NCBI GenBank assembly: GCA_963853835.1
Contig: OY970824.1
Coordinates: 45,590,227 to 45,654,226, forward strand
Direction of reading: 5' to 3'
Length of the DNA stretch: 64,000 nt
Origin: Calendula officinalis
Taxonomy: Eukaryota > Streptophyta > Magnoliopsida > Asterales > Asteraceae
Positions within the stretch are counted from its first letter, which is position 1; every line of letters starts with the position of its first letter. Position numbers and translations under genes: made by a program. Below, in pieces: positions 56,174 to 64,000 of the stretch. The notes beneath the pieces are model-generated. The model saw only the letters and a program-made list of their open reading frames with translations, was not told the origin of the DNA and made no database searches.

Positions 56174-58195
56174 AATGCAATAGGATAACAAGTTATTTCA
56201 TTATAATATTAAAGGAGATAATTACTGTTTGTGAGCTCTATTCCTTTTATATGTTTGTATATTAGGTTAAATTGTATTTGTTAAATCTTTATATGGCATA
56301 ACTATTTTGTCTTCTATATATGATTAAGAGTATTTTTTTTCTTGTCTGAATATGTGGTTTAGTTTAAATTAAAAGGATTATCTTTGTCATATATTATTTT
56401 GTTTGTTTATTTGATTGTAGAATCATGTGATTCTTTATTTTAATCAAATGTCTACAAAATCTTGTTATAAGGTTGATACTGGTCATGGAAAAAATTAAAA
56501 TAAAAAATCACAAGGCTTTTTGAGGTTAGGCTTTTACACCATCAGGGAAGTTTTAATTGGTGCTCCTAAACTATCTAATTGTTTTAATAATGACAATAAA
56601 AATGAGTTTTTGTTGTTTAAATTCATGGAAGTGTTCGAAAGGTGCTTTTAAAACTTAGATTAAGGGGGAATGTTAAGAGACAAGTTTAGTAGTTATTATT
56701 CTTTTTACTTATAGGGTGATTAGGAGTTACGGGTAAGTTGAAGAGCTTTAATGGAACTTCTTGACATGTTTGGACTTAAGAGTGGAGGTGCTCATATTTC
56801 AGGGGTCTAAAGTTTAATACTTTGAAGATTAAAACGGTATTATTCTATCATAGCTACAAATCAACTAGAGAGTACTGCGTGACACTATTAGCGTTGACTA
56901 TTGATATTGGATTTGCATTAATTATGTTTTATGTTTCCGTAATGTTTTTAACAAGGATACTGAAACTCGCCTTTCACTGCGGGGTTTTTTTCTTTATTTA
57001 TTTGATTGGTCAAAATTAAGATTTATATAATAAGTTACCTATATTACCAAAACATGGGATTCACTTATAAATATGCTTAGATTGCTTTATGAATTCTTTG
57101 TATGCTTAGATTACAATGTTTGAGAAAAAAAATTATAAAAAATGTTAAATTAGATTAAATTGAATAGTTAGTAGAGGGTGAATTTCTTACATTTTGAAAA
57201 AAATAGTTAAGGATTAATTAAAAAAGTAAAAGTAAAATTATCATTTCACTATATTAAATAAGATAATTACTAATTGTGAGTCCAACTATTTTTTATCAAA
57301 TAAACTAAATTATCAAACTTTATCACTTATTTTGATACATCAAAAAAATGGAAAGTGTATAACTTATTTTAAATTAAAATATTTAAAAAACTTTAACAAT
57401 CAATTTTAACGCTTGAACATAACAAAATTTCAAATTAGTTTTCATCCATATATTTTCAGATATTTAGGGACAAATAAAACTTTTGACAAACTGCGGTAAT
57501 TATCCATGTAATTTACTCCTATTTTTTTTAATGTGTTTTGTTTTCCAACGAGAACTATGGATCCCACGTGATGTTGCGGGTCTAAAAGATGTATTTTTAT
57601 GTCAGATTTAAATTTATATTCATAAATAAAAGAAAAAGAAATTATATAGATCATATAATGGTAATTAAACAATAATAATATCAAAAGTTTTGATCATATC
57701 ATGTTTAATTTAGTATAATAGTGCAAATCAACTTTTTCCATCATATATTTATTTTATTTTTAGTGACACATTATTATAATGTTTCGCTTTACTCTCTGAA
57801 TTATTATTCTAATTATACCAAATTGTTATAATTTACTTGATTTGAATATTATCCAACTTTTCGTTCATTGAATTATATGATTTTTTTTTTAATTTAGTTA
57901 AGTAAGTAGAACACTTTAAATGAGACTAAGTAAAATTATGAAAGTTAAAGAAATAAAAAGCATGGATTATAATAGTTTAGGGGAAATGTTTTTACTAATA
58001 TAATATTAAAATTTTTGTTAATAGTGTAAATAATAAAAGTTTAAAGTTTATAAAGATAACTTATATAACTAAGGAGGGTGAGATGTAAATTCTAAAAAAA
58101 TTAATATAGAAAACCTAGCTACATGATGGATCGAACCTAAGTATGTGGTGGAGAAATGAAGGTAACTTACCAATTGAACTATAAGCACTTTAATA
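56174..58195. other. AT-rich intergenic DNA with Stowaway relics
   Basis: 56174-56260 continues the Stowaway relic split by the Mutator element. About 57125-57380 is another degenerate copy (AATTGAATAGTTAGTAGAGGGTG...TTTATCACTTATTTTGATACA). No gene is supported; open frames are short and AT-driven. Confidence 0.5.
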
Positions 58196-58390
58196 CTCCC
58201 TCCATCCTATTTTTATTGTCTACGTTTCTATATTGGTTTGTCCCAAAATGACTGTCTACTCCTAAGTTTCAACCAATCAAAAAACATTTAAGTGAGAAAA
58301 AAAATTTGATTGGTGATATAATGTAATTAATGCACATTTTTTAAACTGTGTGTTTTTTTCTAGTGGACAATAAATTTGGGATGGAGGGAG
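58196..58390. mobile_element. Stowaway MITE (195 bp), intact
   Basis: TA flanks; TIRs CTCCCTCCATCCTATTTTTATTGTC and complement CTCCCTCCATCCCAAATTTATTGTC (given here as the shared word CTCCCTCCATCC). Canonical Tc1/mariner MITE of plants. Confidence 0.92.
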
Positions 58391-58746
58391 TAACAAACTT
58401 TCATATCCAATTATATATATTATATTAAGAAAAAAATCAACAAATTACAAATGAGTGAATAGTGACTTTGGAATGGTATTTGTATATATATAGTAATTCG
58501 AATGAATACTAATACTCTTTTAAAACTTGGTTCTAATAAATGAACGGTTTATTTTAATGGTGATTTAAGGTAATTTTATACTATCTAAAAAATTATTGAA
58601 ATTTTGGACGTTAAAATTATCTTCCATTATCTTCAATCTCTGTTGTTGTTTCTCCGATTGAACAATCTGGATCCCCTTTGGTTTAGTGGGTTCTCGTGGA
58701 GGCACAACCTCCTTCCCACGTTTTTACAGACACACGAATCAACCAT
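58391..58746. other. Intergenic, nothing recognised
   Basis: AT-rich with no supported gene or element. Confidence 0.4.
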
Positions 58747-58838
58747 GTATACTGAACATAAACGACCTTGTATACTGAACATAATCGACCTCGTATACTG
58801 AACATAATCGACCTCGTATACTGAACATAATCGACCTC
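58747..58838. repeat. 23-bp minisatellite, four copies
   Basis: GTATACTGAACATAATCGAC-type unit starting at 58747, 58770, 58793 and 58816, exact 23-bp spacing, with the last two copies identical. Confidence 0.93.
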
Positions 58839-58849
58839 GTACCTCTTTC

Positions 58850-60447
58850 TTCCAATGTGAGACAACTCGACATTTCGGGTAAGTTGTTAACTTTTAATTT
58901 CTTACTTTCTATATTTAGAAAGTTTCTATTTTTGGAAGCTTTTCTCATTTCATTTCATATCATTTCATTTCTATATTTTTGGCAAATTAACATAATAAAA
59001 CATCATCATTTTCATCATACATCAGTGTTTGACTTTTGATCAACACAACATTTCATTTCATTTTATGATGACACTTAACAAAAACATTATTAAGAATTAA
59101 TATCTATAAACCAAAATATCAAAAATATCAATAAACGTGACACGTAACGTATTTTTAATCTTAACCAACACATCACAACGTTGTCCCGATCACCTACAGG
59201 TCGAACCCCCTTCCTTCGTGTACCATCATTTCGGCCGAAACACTAAGGGGTGTTGTCATTATCTCTTTTTAGTTTGAATTTTTACTTCTATCCTTATCCC
59301 TCTCGATTCAAACTTAAATCATTATCATTATCCTATTTTGAATTCAAATTCTTATCTTTTCTTTAAAACTTATCGTTATCTTTTTCTTTTAAATTTTGAT
59401 GTTATCATTATCCCATAATTTGAATTCGAATTCTCATTGTTATCCTAATTTAAAATCATATCCTCATCTTATTTTAATCTTATTCTTATCCTACCCTAAT
59501 TCAAATTGCAAGCTTGTACATACCGCCATAAAACCAACCCTAGACTTCTTTGATTTCATTCGGCCGACGCAAGCACACAACTACCATTGTAACTCATTTC
59601 TGGCCGACTAACTTGTTTTTCGTTCGCAAAGGTATAACCCGATCTCATTTTTCTCATTTGTTTCGTACCTATTCGAATACACGAGACCATGGCCGAAGGC
59701 AAATGGTCTCCGCAACCCTCTTTTACCCGAGTTGTATCGTGCATGGTTACCCATGTATGCATGCGTGCGGGTTTCGTGTCCGTTGCGTTATCGTTTTGTG
59801 TATTCTTTGTTTGTTAAACTCATAAACAATAGAATCCCTAATTTTCCATATTTTTATTCACTTTGTTAAAACCCTACAAAACCCTAAACCGTTACAAAGT
59901 CGCGTAAACATTAAAATTTTAATCAACAAAAGCATATTTTATAACCAAACATACAACACAAACAATAACAAAACACAAACAATACATTATTAGGTCACAT
60001 GTGCAGCTAGGCTAATTAGGAACCATTGTGCGTTTAGAACGCTAGGATTCTTTGAGGAGTCTGCTGTTGAGGTTTATTGTGATCTGAGCTAAGCATCAGG
60101 TGAGTCCACAACCTCTTTTTACTCTTTTTACTGCTTTATAAATTATGGGGTGAAAAACATGCTACTTTACTTTTACTATTTTACATTATGACTGTGCAAC
60201 ATCATTATCTTTCATTTTCATTTTGGCATGACAAACAATTCTTTATACCATACTAAGTTCCAGCTTTCATTAAGTAGAGTACCTATAGCCTGGATATACG
60301 AATAGTACTATTGGCCAATACTCAGACTCCTACATATTTTGATCATACTTGGTTTATCCAAGACACTCGGGTATGTATATCCCTGACTTTATAACATAAC
60401 CATGGGAATTGCAGTTTTGATTGTGAACTTAAGGGGGGTGAGTATAA
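58850..60447 (+). repeat. Dispersed repeat copy 2 (LTR-like), homologous to 1-941
   Basis: Includes TTTCATTTCAT-rich DNA (58945-59070) and, from 60031, the region homologous to 541-941. It is cut at 60447/60448 by the next LTR element. No coding capacity; open frames near 59400-59825 are not recognisable. Confidence 0.55.
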
Positions 60448-62540
60448 TGTAACACCTCAATTTTTAAAACATCATTTAAATCATATTTTTAAATAAAAAT
60501 ATTACAAAGTCCAATATTCTCAAAATACGATTTAACAAAAACCATTTAAAAGTTTATCAGAGAATTAAAACCGGTGTTACAAAACAATATCATAACCATA
60601 GGATAACGAGATCTACCTACAAGCTCCCGAGCTGATCAACACTAGGCCACTTCTAACGGGACCTTATAATCCATTGATCCTAAACCTGAGTACATAGCCA
60701 CAAAAACAAGTAGTACGTGAGACAAAATAGTCTCATGAGATACATGGGTTTTTGACCCATTCTCAATAAGATTTATAAACAATATTTATAACATTATAAA
60801 TACTTATCTTTAACAACTTTATTAACTCGTATATCATCTTCCATTTATTTAATCATATAAACTAATAAGCTTACCATAAGCTCATTCATCATTTAATCAC
60901 ATATTGTAAGCTATCTCCAAGCTCACACTTTTCTTTATCACATATGCAACGGACCTCTCCAAAGCCAATTCTCCCGATATGGGACGTCATAGGTAAACTA
61001 TCAAGGTAATTGGGAGCCCCCATCTTACCGAGATTCATATGCTTTCCCCGTTCCCGGGTCATCATGCTCACCCATCACTGGGTGTCGTAAACTGTGACAT
61101 TCTAATCTTTGCGCAGGGAGGTACCACCCGAAGTAGACGTCCCATGCTCCCCCAATTCTGGGCGTTCTTATTTCGGATATCTTATTCATCACTTATGAGC
61201 CTCAGATCCATTCATCACAAATGAGCATTAGCTCCTTTCATCAAATCTCTCACTTATTAGAATACATTTATTCTAATTTATCATATCATTCTCATTACTT
61301 ATTCAGTTTCAATATTGACTTTACCAAGTCCTTTACTAAATAAAACATATTTATCGTTTATCAAAATCATGTTACTTTAACTTCTCTTTGACTAGCATAC
61401 AACTCTATTACTAGTCACTTTATACTTATTTTTTTAGCAAATCAATCTCCACTTTTTTTAGTATAATGTACTAATCAATACTTGATACTTAAAAATCATT
61501 GTCATTAGCTTTATTAATACATATACATATTATTAATAAATCAAATATCATACTTTCTTAGTCATTACTCTTAGTCATACATCATATTTATAAAGAGTGA
61601 TTAATTACTTTTCGTTAATATAATCTCTTTCAAAATCATTAATCATCTAGACATATTTAAATAGTCTATTATTTACATTTTCTTAACATTTCAATCATAT
61701 CTTTATTAAAAATATTTATTAATAAAGACTCATAAAACATCATAGTTTTCAAAATCATTTGCTATGTACCCAGTAAAAGTGTCATGTACTCACCTTAGCC
61801 AAGCTAAATCCAAATTGTGTTTATCAACACGAATCCTTGCTCTTCAACTTGTGAAATATCACCAATCTTTAGGTCTCCTTGACCTATCATCCATATCATC
61901 ATAAAATCTAGTTATTATCCATAACTAGTTACCGATAACTTCATAACAACATTCATAACCACCAAGTTCATCCAACTTGGTGAAATCCCAAAACCCTAAT
62001 TCAAGATTTCTATCAACAAACGCAGATCCAACAAGAACACAAGGTTCTTAAGCTTACAAAGAGTGTTCTACACTCATATTAGTCATCTTCTCCAAAGATA
62101 ACTTGCTAGGTTATCCAAACCACCATATTTCCCTAAATAAAGTTCGTAACTAGCTAGAGAACATCAACAATTAAGAAATCTTACCGTTGATGTTTAGATC
62201 CTTTAAGATGGTGAAGAATTGAACTAAAGAACACCAAAATCGCCCCTTCTCTCTCTAGAATCGGCTGCACCCCAATTGGGGGTGAAATGAGCAAACCCTA
62301 GCTTTTTCCCGTTTTTATACAGCCAGACACAAGTTCGCGCCGCGAAGGGGGAGTCCGCGCCGCGAACTTCCCACGTCGGAAACTCCTCGCGATCGGGAAT
62401 TTGTCGCGAACTCCGTGTCTCAAAACCCCAAATTCTCTGTCTCAACTTCGCGATCGCAAACCATAGTTCGCGCCGCGAACTCGCCCAGGCAGCTAGGCTG
62501 CAACTTTCTATTGTCTATTTCAGCCCGATTTCGTCCTAAA
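60448..62540 (+). repeat. LTR element 1 (TGTAACACC family), truncated at its right end
   Basis: Starts TGTAACACCTCAATTTTT like the solo LTR at 37615 and is collinear with it (CCTGAGTACATAGCC, GTACGTGAGACAAAAT). A GC-rich block at 62330-62490 contains several CGCGCCGCGAAC palindromes next to AAACCCTAG and a CCGTTTTTATAC TATA-like site. Its right ~125 bp are missing where element 2 starts, consistent with element 2 having inserted into it. Confidence 0.65.
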
Positions 62541-64000
62541 CTGTAACGACCCGAATTTTTGGTAAATAAATAATTATATAAAAATATGATAAATAAGGAT
62601 AAATCATTTAAAAGACGTGGAAATTGGTTTCGTGTCGTTTGGATAACGTATGAGAAAGTTATGGACGAAACCTGGTCGAGACGATCAACGAAAACTGCAG
62701 CCTGTCTGGGACAGGCAGTTCGCGGCGCGAACTTTTGTTCCCGATCGCGAACATCAGGCAGAGAATTGGGGTTTTTGAAGATCGGAGTTCGCGACCTGAT
62801 CACGTTCTTGAAAAGTTCACGACACAAAAAGATCGCGGCGCGAACTCGGGGTTCGTGACGCGAACTCGGGGTTCGTGGCGCGAACTCTTCAGACACAGGT
62901 TAAAAACGGGAAAAACTAGGGTTTTGCTCATTTTCACCCACAACACTTGTGCAGCCGATTCTAGAGAGAGAGAGGACGATTTTGGGTGTTCTTGAGCACA
63001 GAACATCACCATTCTTGGAGATCTTCAACCCTTGTCGAAGATCTAAGGTATCTCCATCTTCTAATTAGTTTATGAGTTGAGTTTTGGGTAAATCTTGAGT
63101 ATCAAGAGTCTATGTTGGAAATCTTGTTAAAAGATGTATATGGTGAGTGTAAAACACTCCAAGATTGTATGAGAACCTTGTGTTCTTGATGGATCTGTGA
63201 TTTGTTAAGTTAACCTCAAGCTAGGGTTTTGGCTAAGGTGAGTACATGTGAACTTTAAAACTGAGTACATAGCGGTAAAGAAGTATTTTCATAATTTGTG
63301 ATTATTAATGTTTAAACTAGTTGCTTATTGTTATTATGAACTAGTTGATTTAATTGTGTGAATACTAACTAAGATCAGTATATGGATATATTGTGTGACG
63401 GCCATACGGCATTGTTGATTGATGTGACATATAGTCACATGTAGTGGTTATAACGGGTAGATTGAGATATGACAGGTACGTGATAGATTCGGAGGCATTC
63501 TGGATTATCATGGTATCTTTAAACTGATGGATTAGAGGCATTCTGATCACCCAACAAGATGTTGGATCTTACTGTACCAGAGGCATTCTGGTTAGTAAGA
63601 TAAAGATAGGTCACTTTGGCTGAACACTGTGACAATGGGGGTTCTATTAAATCGGAGGCATTCTGGTTAGTAGGACAAAATTGGGTTCTTGTTGGATTGG
63701 AGGCATTCCGAATAACTTGACGGGTCAAATAGGCTATAAATGAATGTGATAGGACGAAGAGGTGATCGATGTATATGAATGAGATAGGGTTACCACGGAG
63801 GTAACTAAAGTATATATATACATATATTTATATATCTAATAATTGTGATCATTTATATGTTAATGTTGGGTCTAAAACCCATGTATCTCACGAGACTATT
63901 TTGTCTTACGTACTATGTTTGTTTGTAATGCTATGTACTCAGGTTCAGGAGCTAAGGATTAGGTGCGGTTGCTAGTGGAGGCACACGGGTTATGTAGTGA
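62541..64000 (-). repeat. LTR element 2, same family, opposite orientation, runs off the window
   Basis: Begins TGTAACGACCCGAATTTTT, which is the complement of the GTCGTTACA end of the solo LTR. It repeats element 1 in inverted order: GC palindromes at 62710-62890, AAACTAGGGTTTTGCTCATTT, then at 63877-63960 the complement of the GAGACAAAATAGTCTC/ GAGTACATAG blocks. A degenerate tandem with GGAGGCATTCTGG at about 63489, 63533, 63580, 63653 and 63699 mirrors the one in the solo LTR. Confidence 0.65.

Overview
This is plant nuclear DNA. Genes have GT..AG introns, and the window carries a YABBY transcription factor gene (a seed-plant family), a strictosidine-synthase-like gene, a dense nest of plant-type transposons and no bacterial signatures. 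The large-gag SIRE-type Copia element and the transposon mix remind me of composite-family (Asteraceae) genomes, but that is an impression. Most of the 64 kb is transposable elements, many inserted inside others.

Layout. 1-12560: an old dispersed repeat (LTR-like) split by a nearly complete SIRE-type Copia retrotransposon (942-11999) with 302/303 bp LTRs, a 5-bp target duplication, a giant gag and a pol broken by two small frameshifts in RT. 12579-12880: Tourist-like MITE. 13484-17327: a six-exon YABBY gene (165 aa, YAB2-like) with MITEs in introns 3 and 4. 17328-24550: AT-rich DNA with a nested stack (Stowaway > PIF/Harbinger-like > Helitrons) and two Mutator-type MITEs full of the palindrome AATCACATGTGATT. 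24570-27577: 5'-truncated, broken L1-type LINE with a 16-bp target duplication. 27695-38500: more MITEs, two SINEs, a 3.4 kb Helitron and an 884-bp solo LTR. 38917-48803: a ~9.8 kb LTR element whose 2.87 kb LTRs are almost identical but whose interior has no coding capacity (LARD-like), with an unexpected second primer-binding site after its right LTR. 49212-51990: a four-exon strictosidine-synthase-like gene on the minus strand. 52226-54078: a Helitron end and a PIF-like element hit by a hAT MITE. 54295-56164: a young Mutator-like element with two intact convergent spliced genes (PB1-like; GRF zinc finger plus membrane tail) and no transposase. 56174-64000: MITEs, a second copy of the repeat seen at 1-941, and two related LTR elements in opposite orientation.

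The host genes in the window are the YABBY gene (expected role in leaf and flower polarity) and the SSL gene (six-bladed-propeller secretory protein); nothing links them functionally. The most notable object is the 1.87 kb Mutator-like element: 147-bp terminal inverted repeats with one mismatch, a perfect 9-bp target duplication, two intact genes sharing the same start-codon context, and no catalytic transposase. Coordinates of exons, TIRs and target duplications were read by eye; ages and family names are inferences.
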